Shown here piece by piece: positions 52,164 through 60,735 of a stretch of 60,735 nt of DNA (its first letter is position 1; each line of letters opens with the position of its first letter). This DNA is from Tateyamaria sp. syn59 (lineage in GTDB: Bacteria > Pseudomonadota > Alphaproteobacteria > Rhodobacterales > Rhodobacteraceae), in contig NZ_VCBA01000019.1 of assembly GCF_007995245.1 (NCBI RefSeq), positions 1 to 60,735 of the forward strand. Direction: 5' to 3'. The notes beneath the pieces were generated by a model. That model ran no database searches. It saw only the letters and a program-made list of their open reading frames with translations, and had not been told where the DNA came from. A program made the position numbers and the translations under genes.

Positions 52164-52255
52164 CGGACTGAGTCCGAATCATCACAATATGTACCTGGAA
52201 TCTCTGTAAATTGTGATGGCTGGCTAAAAAGACTCTAGCCCTAGAATCATGATTC
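52164..52255. promoter_or_regulatory. Three dyad-symmetry elements upstream of the adhesin gene
   Basis: CGGACT-G-AGTCCG at 52164-52176; ATCACAAT...ATTGTGAT with arms at 52181-52188 and 52210-52217; and the perfect palindrome GAATCATGATTC at 52244-52255. All lie within 110-200 bases upstream of the adhesin start and downstream of no other plus-strand gene. They are candidates for regulator binding sites controlling adhesin expression or the divergent kinase gene. Confidence 0.5.
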
Positions 52256-52361
52256 GCTTATCAATCGCGTAGAACAAGTGGTCAGCACGGCGAAACAAGG
52301 CCGGCGGCATGATTAAAAGAAGGGTCCGCAAAAAGCGGTCTGAGGCGAGAGTGGTGGTGTT

Positions 52362-55300
52362 ATGAAGGCGATTGATTTCGTCGTCCGCGACAGTGCGGGC
52401 GCAATCCAGCGTGGAGTCGTACCTGTCGAAGGCAATGCGACGGTGGCGCTGGCCGGTGGGCAAGAAGTTTCATTCAATCTTCGGCAGACGGATCTTGTCG
52501 GTCAGCGGCGCAGCGGGGATGACCTGATCATCACGCTGGTCGATGGGCGCGAGGTCACGCTTGAGAATTACTTCAACGACTTGGGAGAGGCCAATCGCCT
52601 TTTCATTTCGGCAGATGGCTATCTTAACGAGGTTGCTTTTGTCGAAACGGCCGATGGGGAATTGTTCGCCCAGTATGGCCCGACCGAGCAATGGGGCAAG
52701 TGGAGCCCGTCGGACGACCTGATCTATCTGGGCAGAACCGAAATCGCTGGCGCGTCTTTGACCGACGATGGCGAGGTGTCCATGTTGGGCGCCGCTCTTC
52801 TTGGCGGATCCGGCCTTTTAGGCGGTGGCGCGGCGGCGGCTGCGGCCGTGGTCGGTGGCGCCGCATTGCTGAGCAATGGCGGAGGCAGCGGCGAAGGGGG
52901 CACCGGTGGCGGTGGCGGCGGAGGAGGAGGTACTCAGGCTCCGTACGTGCCTGTGGACCCGACCATCGACGGCGCCGGAACCACCACCAATATCGGCGGT
53001 GACAATACGTCAGCGCATGTTTTCGAGGTGACGGGCACGGGTGAGCCCGGTGACGTTGTTACCGTGACCGCAGGTTCTCAGATCATCACAACGACAATCA
53101 GCGACGACGGAACGTGGCGTGTGACGTTCGAAGGCGCGACCTTCCCCAAGGACGGGACGCTTGATGTCGTGGCCGCGTTTGCACATGCAGGCGGCGGAAC
53201 GACAACGCTGACCGGGCCGACGTTCGTGATTGACACGACACCACCGGATGTTGCTGTGACCGAGGGCGTCGACTCCGTGGGTCATGTGGTCAACAGCGGT
53301 GAGATGTCGAACGGTGTAACACTCAAAGGCACCGGCGAGGCAGGCGCGACGCTTGAGATCACGATATCCGGCGTCACCCGCACCGTGACCGTGAACGACG
53401 CAGGCACATGGGAAGCGACCTGGCAGACAGGCACGCTGGCGGAAGGCGAATATTCAACCGGTGTGAGCATCGTTGCATCGGACAGTTTCGGCAATACAAC
53501 AACCGTTACAGACATGCTTGTCGTCGATACTGTGGCCGAGGTCACGATGGAGACGGCCACCGTCGAGGTTGACGGCATCATCAATGCGGCCGAAGCGTCG
53601 GACGGTGTTGTCCTGACAGGCACGGCGCAGCCCGGCTCGACTGTCGAGGTCACCTTTGGTGCGGTCACACGCAGCGCAACGGTTGACGCGGCAGGGAATT
53701 GGACGGCCAGCTTTTCGGCGGCAGAGATCCCTTCGGGTGAGACGACGCTCACCGCGACAGCTGTTGCGACCGATGCTGCAGGCAACACGGCGACCACATC
53801 CGGTGACGTGCAGGTCGATACGTTCGTAAACGCGTTGAACTACACCTCCACGGCTGGCGGAGACGGCACGGTAAACGCATCAGAGGCCGCAGCCGGTATC
53901 GTCGTGACGGGAGTAGTCGAGCCCGGCTCCACCCTTCTGGTAACCCTCGCAGGTGTGACGACCACGGCGGTGGTGGCCGCAGATGGATCCTGGACGGCCA
54001 CCTTCGCGCCCGGCCAGTTGCCATCAGGCACGTATACGTCCGACATGGTGGCCACAGCGACGGATGCGGCGGGCAACACATCGAGCGTGACGCAATCTGT
54101 CAACGTCGACACGCAGGCCAGCGTCCTGACGCTGAACGGCCCGGTTGAAGGCGACGACGTCGTAAATGGGGCAGAGGCCAGCGACGGCGTTGTGCTGTCC
54201 GGCACGGCGGATCCGGGTGCCATCGTGAACGTGACCTTGCACGGCGTGACTCACCAGACGGTCGCAGGCTCAAACGGGACGTGGCAGGCGTTCTTTGCAG
54301 CAGGAGAGATCCCTGCAGGCACCTATGATGCGCAGATCAGTGCAACGACGACGGACGCTGCTGGCAATACGGCAACCGTCACCGACACGGTCCATGTGGA
54401 CACGCGCGTCGACAACCTGAGCATCGCAGCCGACCAGATCGAAGGCGATCAGATCATTTCGGGCACAGAGCGCGCGGATGGCACCGTGATCACCGGCACG
54501 ACCGAGCCCGGCTCGACCGTGATGGTGACCATGGGCACGCATACGGTGCAGGCCATCGTCGATGCGAATGGCAACTGGCAGGCACCGTTCGCAGCTAGCC
54601 AGATCCCAATGGGTGAATACACCGCCGACATCTCCGTGACGGCGACGGACCGTGCAGGCAACGTGGCGACAGTGACCGATACGGTCGAGGTGGACACGCT
54701 GGTCAACACGCTGAGCCTTGCCGGTCCGATCACCGCCGACGATGTGATCAATGCGCAAGAGGCGCGTGAGGGCATCAACCTGGGCGGCATGGTCGAACCC
54801 GGTTCGACCGTGATGGTGGATTTCAACGGCATTGTCATGGCCGCAACCGTGAACGCGGGCGGCACCTGGTCGCTCGATATCCCGCCGTCGGCCATTCCAA
54901 GCGGCGAGTATGATGCCGCGATCACTGTTATGGCGACGGATGCGGTGGGTAACACGGAAACCATCAGCGATACAGTGCGCATCGACACCGACGCCCCCGA
55001 AGGCCCGGTCATCGCCAGCTTTACGCGCGATAGCGACGGTGTGCGTGGCATCTCGACCGAGCAGAGCGATGGGGATCTGTCCGTGGCGCAGGTCAATACT
55101 GACGGCGCGGTCACCGATGTTGTGGCCAACCAGATTGATATCGACGTTCTGGGCGAGACAAGCTTCCAGTTCCAGACCGATGTGCCGGACGGATCGCACC
55201 TGGTGGTCAGCTCGCAGGATGCGGCAGGTAACGCGGTTGGCACTTATGTGGTGCTCGACGACGAAAGCGCCGGTTCGAGCATTGATCTGGGCAACCCGAA

Positions 55301-55568
55301 CCTTGGCAACTATCAGATCGAAGCCGTTGATCTGCAATTCGCCGAAGAGGCCAGCCTGACCATCACCGAAGCGCAGTTGCTGAACCTGTCGGAGGGCAGC
55401 AATACGCTGACCATCCATGGCGGACGAGATGACACAGTGACGATTGCGGGTGCACAGCGCACCGGTTCGACCACGGTCGATGGCCAGACGTACGACGTCT
55501 ACAGCCTCGGCACCGAGGGCACGATCATTCTGGATGACGACATCAACGTGAACACGAACGTCGTCTAG
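52362..55568 (+). CDS. BapA-like Ig-repeat surface adhesin, type I secretion substrate
   Basis: 1068 residues. The N-terminal part, about 1-130 (MKAIDFVVRDSAGAIQRGVV, ISADGYLNEVAFVETADGEL), matches the BapA prefix-type domain. A hydrophobic Gly/Ala stretch and a poly-Gly linker (residues about 145-195) follow. Next are seven bacterial Ig-like repeats, each ending (V/I)DT near bases 53237, 53531, 53822, 54113, 54404, 54698 and 54989, a period of 97-98 residues. A unique C-terminal part of about 190 residues ends NVNTNVV. There is no Sec signal; the type I system directly downstream is the expected exporter. Role in attachment or biofilm is inferred. Confidence 0.88.
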   Translation: MKAIDFVVRDSAGAIQRGVVPVEGNATVALAGGQEVSFNLRQTDLVGQRRSGDDLIITLVDGREVTLENYFNDLGEANRLFISADGYLNEVAFVETADGELFAQYGPTEQWGKWSPSDDLIYLGRTEIAGASLTDDGEVSMLGAALLGGSGLLGGGAAAAAAVVGGAALLSNGGGSGEGGTGGGGGGGGGTQAPYVPVDPTIDGAGTTTNIGGDNTSAHVFEVTGTGEPGDVVTVTAGSQIITTTISDDGTWRVTFEGATFPKDGTLDVVAAFAHAGGGTTTLTGPTFVIDTTPPDVAVTEGVDSVGHVVNSGEMSNGVTLKGTGEAGATLEITISGVTRTVTVNDAGTWEATWQTGTLAEGEYSTGVSIVASDSFGNTTTVTDMLVVDTVAEVTMETATVEVDGIINAAEASDGVVLTGTAQPGSTVEVTFGAVTRSATVDAAGNWTASFSAAEIPSGETTLTATAVATDAAGNTATTSGDVQVDTFVNALNYTSTAGGDGTVNASEAAAGIVVTGVVEPGSTLLVTLAGVTTTAVVAADGSWTATFAPGQLPSGTYTSDMVATATDAAGNTSSVTQSVNVDTQASVLTLNGPVEGDDVVNGAEASDGVVLSGTADPGAIVNVTLHGVTHQTVAGSNGTWQAFFAAGEIPAGTYDAQISATTTDAAGNTATVTDTVHVDTRVDNLSIAADQIEGDQIISGTERADGTVITGTTEPGSTVMVTMGTHTVQAIVDANGNWQAPFAASQIPMGEYTADISVTATDRAGNVATVTDTVEVDTLVNTLSLAGPITADDVINAQEAREGINLGGMVEPGSTVMVDFNGIVMAATVNAGGTWSLDIPPSAIPSGEYDAAITVMATDAVGNTETISDTVRIDTDAPEGPVIASFTRDSDGVRGISTEQSDGDLSVAQVNTDGAVTDVVANQIDIDVLGETSFQFQTDVPDGSHLVVSSQDAAGNAVGTYVVLDDESAGSSIDLGNPNLGNYQIEAVDLQFAEEASLTITEAQLLNLSEGSNTLTIHGGRDDTVTIAGAQRTGSTTVDGQTYDVYSLGTEGTIILDDDINVNTNVV

Positions 55569-55707
55569 GTCGCGGATACAAACGAGCTTTCACTGGGCAA
55601 GAGCAACAAGAACAAAATCGAGCATTCTCCAGCAAGACAGAGGCGCGGACCGGACACCGCAACCGCGCCCACCTCCAAACGATAAAAACCCGATACGGGG
55701 CAGGACT

Positions 55708-57045
55708 ATGGGGCAAGGTGGTATCAAGTATGCGGTGGTCTTCACCGCCGTCTCGCTGACAGCGGGATGTATGGGGGATATGGGCGAGATGCCTTTCGTG
55801 TCTCGCTCCGACGCGGGTGTGGACACGGAGGTCGTGGCCCCGTCGCAAGCGGCGCTGCGGGCGACACCCACAACACATGACGCGACATTGAACGCCGAAA
55901 GCCAGGTCATTCAGGGCCTTTTGGCGCGCCGGTCGGTGCTGCCGTCGGGCAGCGCCTATGACCGCGTGGCGACGTCTGTTCTGGCCGCCAATGCCCGCGC
56001 TGCCGAGACCGAGTTGCGCGCAGCACGTCTGCGCGCCTCTGCCGCGTCGAAGAACTGGTTGCCGACCATCGGGCCGCGTGTGTCGTTGAACTCGCTTGGC
56101 GACATCATCAGCCAGATCGTGGTTGAGCAGGTGATTTTCGACAATGGCCGCAAGAAGGGCGAGCGCGCCTTTGCCAAGGCGGATGTCGAGGTGGCTGCTG
56201 TGGCGTTGGCTGAGGATACGAATGCGCGGGTGGCGACGGGGTTGGACCTGTACCTGACCGCTGCCGAAGCCCGTGCAAGCGCTGCCGTCCACCGCGCGAC
56301 GCTGCGCGAGATGGAGCATTTCGAATACATCATGTCCGAGCGCGTGCGGGGCGGTGTTTCGGACATGTCCGATCTGAACGTGATCCGCCAGAAGCTGGCC
56401 GAGATCCGCGCCGCCATCGCCGCAAGCGAAGAGACGGAGGCGACGGCGATTTCCGAATTGAACGCCATGTCGATCCAGCCCTTGGCCGATGTGCGCGGGC
56501 TTGAGACGCTGGCCGTGGGAGGCTCTGCTGCGCAGCCATTGGCCGTGACGCGGGCTGAGGCCGAGAAAGAGCGCAGCATTGCGCAGGCGCAGATTGATCG
56601 CGCCAACCAGTTGCCCGGCATTACCGCCACGGCGACGGCGGGGGAAAACAGTGGGGCGGGTCTGACGGCTGGCGGTACTGGCATCGGCTTTGGCACCGCT
56701 GGGCGTCTGCGCGCCATTGAGGCCGCGCGTGACGCGGCGGGTCGTCAGGTGGCCCAGGCCAATGAGGATGCGAACCGGATCTTGCGCCGTTTGGAAGGCC
56801 AGTCTGCTGCGACCGCCCGTCAGGCGGGAGAGGCGCGGGGGCTGACCGCGCAGGCGAAGACGAACCTTGATCTGTTTCAGGATCAATACCGCGCCGGGCA
56901 GCGGCAGGTCATGGATGTGGTGGGCGTCTATGAAACCTTTGCCGCGCGTCAGGTCGCCGAGGTGCTGCTGAAATACGAAGCGCTCCGCTTGCAGGTCGAA
57001 TTGGCCCGCGTGCAGGGGGTGCTTGCGGACGGAGAGCAGATTTGA
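55708..57045 (+). CDS. TolC-family outer-membrane efflux/secretion protein
   Basis: 445 residues. The N-terminus MGQGGIKYAVVFTAVSLTAGCMG has a lipobox (LTAGC), suggesting a lipid anchor. Long amphipathic helices rich in Ala, Arg and Glu (AARAAETELRAARLRASAAS; ALRLQVELARVQGVLADGEQ at the end) and paired half-repeats are typical of TolC-like trimers forming the outer-membrane tunnel. It overlaps the ATPase gene by four bases and follows the adhesin by 139 bases. Confidence 0.88.
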   Translation: MGQGGIKYAVVFTAVSLTAGCMGDMGEMPFVSRSDAGVDTEVVAPSQAALRATPTTHDATLNAESQVIQGLLARRSVLPSGSAYDRVATSVLAANARAAETELRAARLRASAASKNWLPTIGPRVSLNSLGDIISQIVVEQVIFDNGRKKGERAFAKADVEVAAVALAEDTNARVATGLDLYLTAAEARASAAVHRATLREMEHFEYIMSERVRGGVSDMSDLNVIRQKLAEIRAAIAASEETEATAISELNAMSIQPLADVRGLETLAVGGSAAQPLAVTRAEAEKERSIAQAQIDRANQLPGITATATAGENSGAGLTAGGTGIGFGTAGRLRAIEAARDAAGRQVAQANEDANRILRRLEGQSAATARQAGEARGLTAQAKTNLDLFQDQYRAGQRQVMDVVGVYETFAARQVAEVLLKYEALRLQVELARVQGVLADGEQI

Positions 57046-59276
57046 CCGAGAAACGCCCTTTTACCCTGACGATCACCAACGGCAACCGGGCACAGATCAC
57101 GGCGGCCCCGGTCAAGGAGACGCCGAAGGCCGATAACGCCAATCATCAGGCGGACCGCTTGAGTGCCCGCGCCGATGTGGCGGTGGCCTATGCCGGTTTG
57201 CTTGGGGTGTCTGCGGCGGCGTCCGACATGCTGACGACCCTGCGCCAGAATGCGCGCGAGGGGGCGATTGACAAGGTTGAGGCTGGGACGCTGGCGGGCT
57301 GTTTGCGCAGCGCAGGTTTGCAGGCGCAGGTGATGTCCGCGCGCGTCCTGACGCCGGAGCACTGGCCCGCGCTGGCCTATATGACCAGCGGTCAGGTGGT
57401 GCTGGTCGTGGGGCAAGACCGCGATGATCTGATCATTTACGACAAGACCTGCACGGATAATCGCGCCCATGTGCCAATGGCCGAGTTTATGCTGTTCTTT
57501 GCCGGCCTCCTAGTCAAGGCGGAGGCACCTCTGGAGCGGGTGGCGGAGGTGCATAAGACCTTTGCCGTGCGCAACCACTGGTTCTGGGGTCAGTTCCCGC
57601 GCTTTCGCAAGGCGCTGGCGGAAGTGGCGCTAGGGTCCTTTGTTGCGAACCTGTTGGCTATGGCCGTGGCCCTGTTTTCCTTGCAGATCTATGACCGCGT
57701 GATCCCGCACCAGTCGGAAGCGACCTTGTGGGTGCTGGCCGCCGGCGCCTGTCTTGCGCTGCTCTTGGAGGCGTTTATCAAAATCGCCCGCGCCCGTCTA
57801 ATGGACGGGGCGGGGCGGCAGATTGAGCTGTCGGTTCTGACCCTGCTGATGCAGCGCGTGATGGGGATGCGGAGTGATCTGCGGGGGCAGTCGCCCTCGA
57901 TGACATTCTCGGCCATGCGCGAGTTTGGGTCGGTGCGCGAGTTCTTTACCGCGTCGACCATCGGGACGATTGCGGACATTCCGTTTATCTTTGTGTTCCT
58001 GTTGCTGGTTGCGTCCATTGCGGGACCTGTGGTGTGGGTGCTCATCCTTGGCGGGGTGCTGATGGTGGTGCCCGGTTTCTTCATGCAGCGCCGGATGCTG
58101 CGGTTGACGCAAGAGACGCAAGGGGCGTCCGCCAAGTCTTCGCGGTTGCTGCACGAGGCGATTTTTGAGCGCGATACGGTCAAGACGCAGCGCGCCGAGG
58201 ACCGTGTGATGCGGCTGTGGCAGGAGTTGACGACGCTGAGTGCGATGAAGTCGTCGGAGCAGCGGCGGTTGGCGTCGGCCCTGACCTTCTGGAGCCAGGG
58301 CATGCAGCAGATGACCTATGTGGCTGCGGTGATCGCGGGGACGTATCTGGTCTTTGCCGGGCAGTTCACGGTCGGGTCGATCATTGCCGTGGGTATTCTG
58401 TCGTCGCGGACTTTGGCACCTTTGACCCAACTGGCGGGCACCATGGCGCGCTGGGGCAATGTGAAGGCGGCTTTGGATGGTCTCGATGCTATTGCTGATG
58501 CGCCGCAGGATGTGGACGAAAGCCGCACCTATCTGCGCCGCGATGCGCTGAAGGGGCATTTTGAGCTGCGCGAGGTGCAGTTTCAGTATGAGGACGATGG
58601 CGCGCCGACGCTGGACCTGCCCGGCGTTCAGATCATGCCGGGGCAGCGCGTGGCGGTGCTGGGGTCGAACGGAGCGGGCAAGTCGTCGCTGTTGAAGTTA
58701 CTGTCGGGTGTCTATGCGCCGACCAAGGGGCGCGTGCTGATTGATGGCACTGACATGGCGCAGATCGAGCCGCGCGACCTGCGGCGGCTGATTGGCTATC
58801 TGGGTCAGGATGTGCGCCTGTTTTCGGGCACGCTTCGGGACAACCTGAACCTTACTTTGCTGGAGCGGGATGATGATCGTCTCTATGCCGCGCTGGATTT
58901 TGCGGGGCTGGGGCCATTTGTGAAGGGGCACCATAAGGGGCTGGATCTGGAGATTCTGGATGGCGGGCAGGGCCTGAGCATCGGGCAGCGCCAGTCCATT
59001 GGCTGGGCGCGGCTGTGGTTGCAGGACCCTGCGATCTGCTTGCTGGATGAGCCGACGGCGGCGCTGGATCAGACGCTGGAGAGCACGCTTGTCAGTCGGC
59101 TCGAAACATGGATGGAAGGCCGGACGGCCATCATCGCAACCCATCGCGTGCCGATTCTGTCGCTGACCAACCGCACGTTGATCCTGCAAAACGGGCGCAT
59201 GACCATCGACGGGCCACGGGATGAGGTGCTGAGCCACATTGGTAAGACCGTCCCGCTGAAGGGCAAGATCGCATGA
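57042..59276 (+). CDS. Type I secretion ABC transporter with a C39-like domain
   Basis: 744 residues. An N-terminal C39-like domain (about 45-160; AYAGLLGVSAAASDMLTTLR, GQVVLVVGQDRDDLIIYDKT) lacks the catalytic Cys, so it docks rather than cleaves substrate, as in RTX/adhesin exporters. Membrane helices occupy about 185-460. The ATPase has Walker A GSNGAGKSS, a signature of LSIGQRQSIGWARL (LSIGQ instead of LSGGQ) and Walker B ICLLDEPTAALD. It couples ATP hydrolysis to export of the adjacent adhesin. ATGA-type overlaps join it to both neighbours. Confidence 0.93.
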   Translation: MTEKRPFTLTITNGNRAQITAAPVKETPKADNANHQADRLSARADVAVAYAGLLGVSAAASDMLTTLRQNAREGAIDKVEAGTLAGCLRSAGLQAQVMSARVLTPEHWPALAYMTSGQVVLVVGQDRDDLIIYDKTCTDNRAHVPMAEFMLFFAGLLVKAEAPLERVAEVHKTFAVRNHWFWGQFPRFRKALAEVALGSFVANLLAMAVALFSLQIYDRVIPHQSEATLWVLAAGACLALLLEAFIKIARARLMDGAGRQIELSVLTLLMQRVMGMRSDLRGQSPSMTFSAMREFGSVREFFTASTIGTIADIPFIFVFLLLVASIAGPVVWVLILGGVLMVVPGFFMQRRMLRLTQETQGASAKSSRLLHEAIFERDTVKTQRAEDRVMRLWQELTTLSAMKSSEQRRLASALTFWSQGMQQMTYVAAVIAGTYLVFAGQFTVGSIIAVGILSSRTLAPLTQLAGTMARWGNVKAALDGLDAIADAPQDVDESRTYLRRDALKGHFELREVQFQYEDDGAPTLDLPGVQIMPGQRVAVLGSNGAGKSSLLKLLSGVYAPTKGRVLIDGTDMAQIEPRDLRRLIGYLGQDVRLFSGTLRDNLNLTLLERDDDRLYAALDFAGLGPFVKGHHKGLDLEILDGGQGLSIGQRQSIGWARLWLQDPAICLLDEPTAALDQTLESTLVSRLETWMEGRTAIIATHRVPILSLTNRTLILQNGRMTIDGPRDEVLSHIGKTVPLKGKIA

Positions 59277-60454
59277 GCATCGCGAACACCAATCTGAGCG
59301 GGCAGCTTGAAAGTGACATGCGTGGTCCGTCGCTGGTCGTTTGGCTGAGTGCTGGGGCGGTGTTGGTATTCGTCCTGTGGGCTGCCTTTGCATGGGTGGA
59401 CGAGATTGTGCGCGGTTCCGGTGAAATGATCTCTTCGTCTCGACCGCAGATCATTCAGAACCTTGAAGGGGGTATTCTGGCGGAACTGGCCGTGGCTGAG
59501 GGCGACATCGTTGAGCGCGGCGATGTGCTGGCGCGGTTGCAGGGGACGCAGTTTCAGTCTCAGGCCGATGATCTGCAGGACCAGATCGCGGCCCTGGCCG
59601 TACGGCAGTTGCGGCTGGAGGCGGAATTGGCGGGGCAGTTCGACTTTGCCGTGCCCGGCGCGCTGGAACAGCAGATGCCGGGGCTGGTGGCGTCGGAGCG
59701 GGCGCTGCTGAATGCAAGGCAGACCGATTTTCTGAGCCGTCGCGAGGGTGCGCAGCGGGTGCTGGATCAGGCTGCGAAAGAGCGTGGCCTTCTGGAAGAT
59801 TTGCTGGAGCGCAACATCGTGGCGCTGATCGAGGTGACGCGGGCGCGCAAGGCCCATGCGGATGCCCGGATCAAGCTGGATGAGATCATGACCCAGACCG
59901 AGTTGGAGCGGGCGCAGGCCTATTCCGACACGCTCAAGGAGTTGGGCACGCTACGCCAGACCTACAAGGCGGCGCAGGACCAGTTGAACCGGACGGTGCT
60001 GGTCAGCCCGATGCGCGGGATCGTGAACAATCTGAGTGTCACGACCATTGGGGGCGTCGTGCGGCCGGGCGAGGAAATCCTGCAGATCATCCCACTGGAC
60101 GAGGAGTTGTTTGTCGAAGCCCGCGTGGCGCCCAAGGACATCGCCAATGTGCTGCCGGGGCAGGAGGCGAGCGTGAAGCTGAGCGCCTATGACTATACGA
60201 TCTATGGCGCGCTGAAGGGCGATGTGAAGCTGATCTCGGCCGATACGTTCAAGGATGAGCGCAAGCCGGACAGTGAGGCCCATTACAAGGTGACGGTGCG
60301 CGTAGATATGTCGGCGCTGACGGAGCGGCAACGGTCTATTTCCATTCGTCCGGGGATGCAGGCGGAGGTCGAGTTGCATACCGGGTCGAAGACGGTGCTG
60401 CAGTATCTGATGAAGCCGCTGTACAAGTCGCGTGAGGCGTTTCGGGAGCCTTAG
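59273..60454 (+). CDS. Type I secretion periplasmic adaptor (HlyD family)
   Basis: 393 residues. One membrane helix near residues 20-42 (SLVVWLSAGAVLVFVLWAAF), then the HlyD biotinyl-lipoyl half-motif IIQNLEGGILAELAVAEGDI. A long coiled coil follows (about 90-230) and a beta-rich C-terminal part with LVSPMRGIVNNLSVTTIGGV and IRPGMQAEVELHTGSKTVLQ. It bridges the inner-membrane ATPase and the TolC-like tunnel. Overlaps the ATPase gene by four bases and ends the secretion operon. Confidence 0.94.
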   Translation: MSIANTNLSGQLESDMRGPSLVVWLSAGAVLVFVLWAAFAWVDEIVRGSGEMISSSRPQIIQNLEGGILAELAVAEGDIVERGDVLARLQGTQFQSQADDLQDQIAALAVRQLRLEAELAGQFDFAVPGALEQQMPGLVASERALLNARQTDFLSRREGAQRVLDQAAKERGLLEDLLERNIVALIEVTRARKAHADARIKLDEIMTQTELERAQAYSDTLKELGTLRQTYKAAQDQLNRTVLVSPMRGIVNNLSVTTIGGVVRPGEEILQIIPLDEELFVEARVAPKDIANVLPGQEASVKLSAYDYTIYGALKGDVKLISADTFKDERKPDSEAHYKVTVRVDMSALTERQRSISIRPGMQAEVELHTGSKTVLQYLMKPLYKSREAFREP

Positions 60455-60516
60455 GCTCAGGCCTCATTGATTTTGGCTTGGCAGCGTGATTCACAGGTCG
60501 AAAAAGAGCGGTGAAC

Positions 60517-60735
60517 ATGTCTGATCTTTTCTGGCTGACAGACGCGCAAATGGCGCGTCTTCGGCCCTTCTTTCCCAAGTCTCATGGTAAGCCTCGTGTC
60601 GATGACCGGCGTGTGCTGAGCGGGATTATCTTCATCAATCGAAATGGCTTACGCTGGCGCGATGCGCCCGCCGCCTATGGCCCGCACAAGACACTGTACA
60701 ATCGATGGAAACGATGGAGCGATAAAGGCATTTTT
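60517..60735 (+). mobile_element. IS5-family insertion sequence, 5' part of the transposase, cut by the right edge
   Basis: From the ATG at 60517 the frame reads MSDLFWLTDAQMARLRPFFP and continues to FINRNGLRWRDAPAAYGPHK and TLYNRWKRWSDKGIF with no stop before the window ends (73 codons). This is the N-terminal DUF4096-type domain of IS5-family transposases, encoded by the first of two frames in many members. The left end should lie between 60455 and 60516; no terminal repeat can be confirmed without the right end. Confidence 0.9.

Noticed and set aside
52990..55000. Regular repeats considered as a CRISPR-like or tandem DNA array
   Set aside because: The 291-294-base period is protein-level Ig repetition with diverged DNA; no short identical repeats or spacers.
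54270..55418. Minus-strand open frames opposite the adhesin
   Set aside because: Shadows of the repeated Ig-domain sequence; their periodicity simply mirrors the 97-98-residue repeats.

Overview
The window looks like chromosome of an alphaproteobacterium, most likely a Rhodobacteraceae (Roseobacter-group) member. Signs are high GC, a complete PhyR-NepR-EcfG general stress response locus (restricted to Alphaproteobacteria), a zur-znuCB/znuA cluster, many ABC importers for organic solutes, and GC-rich intergenic hairpin repeats.

Layout. (1) 1-5245: a large RTX protein cut by the left edge, divergent from an ECF sigma factor, a membrane anti-sigma-like protein and a lipoprotein subtilase. (2) 5314-12473: valS, a VOC protein, an amidase, an iron-type alcohol dehydrogenase and a SnoaL-like protein. 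(3) 12621-15830: zinc uptake, with a Zur operator between znuA and zur-znuCB. (4) 15902-18922: a six-haem cytochrome with a P460-like N-terminal region. (5) 19203-25969: a stress island with dps, phyR, nepR, ecfG, a HisKA_2 kinase, a Crp/Fnr regulator, a receiver-like protein, small membrane proteins and a formate/nitrite-type transporter. Six sites match the EcfG promoter GGAAC-N16/17-cGTT. (6) 26186-37098: a carbohydrate or polyol operon: CUT1-type ABC importer with two ATPases and a small membrane protein, DhaKL-type kinase, LacI regulator, xylose-isomerase-like protein and Gfo/Idh/MocA dehydrogenase, with two predicted LacI-type operators upstream. (7) 37162-43356: tRNA-Gly(TCC), an ABC exporter, an acyl-CoA synthetase, a thioredoxin-fold protein, a phosphodiesterase and a small secreted protein. 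(8) 43424-52142, minus strand: a peptide-type ABC importer with a CocE/NonD hydrolase and a glycerate-2-kinase-type protein. (9) 52362-60454: a BapA-like Ig-repeat adhesin followed by a complete type I secretion system. (10) 60517-end: the start of an IS5-family transposase.

How the parts work together. The island at 19-26 kb can be read as regulator plus local regulon: PhyK to PhyR, PhyR binding NepR, release of EcfG, then transcription of dps, the transporter and small membrane proteins as well as the regulators. The 26-37 kb operon encodes uptake, phosphorylation and rearrangement of a small sugar or polyol, repressed by its own LacI protein. The right end is a self-contained adhesin export locus; the RTX protein at the left end probably also needs a type I system. 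No CRISPR array, prophage or integrase was seen.
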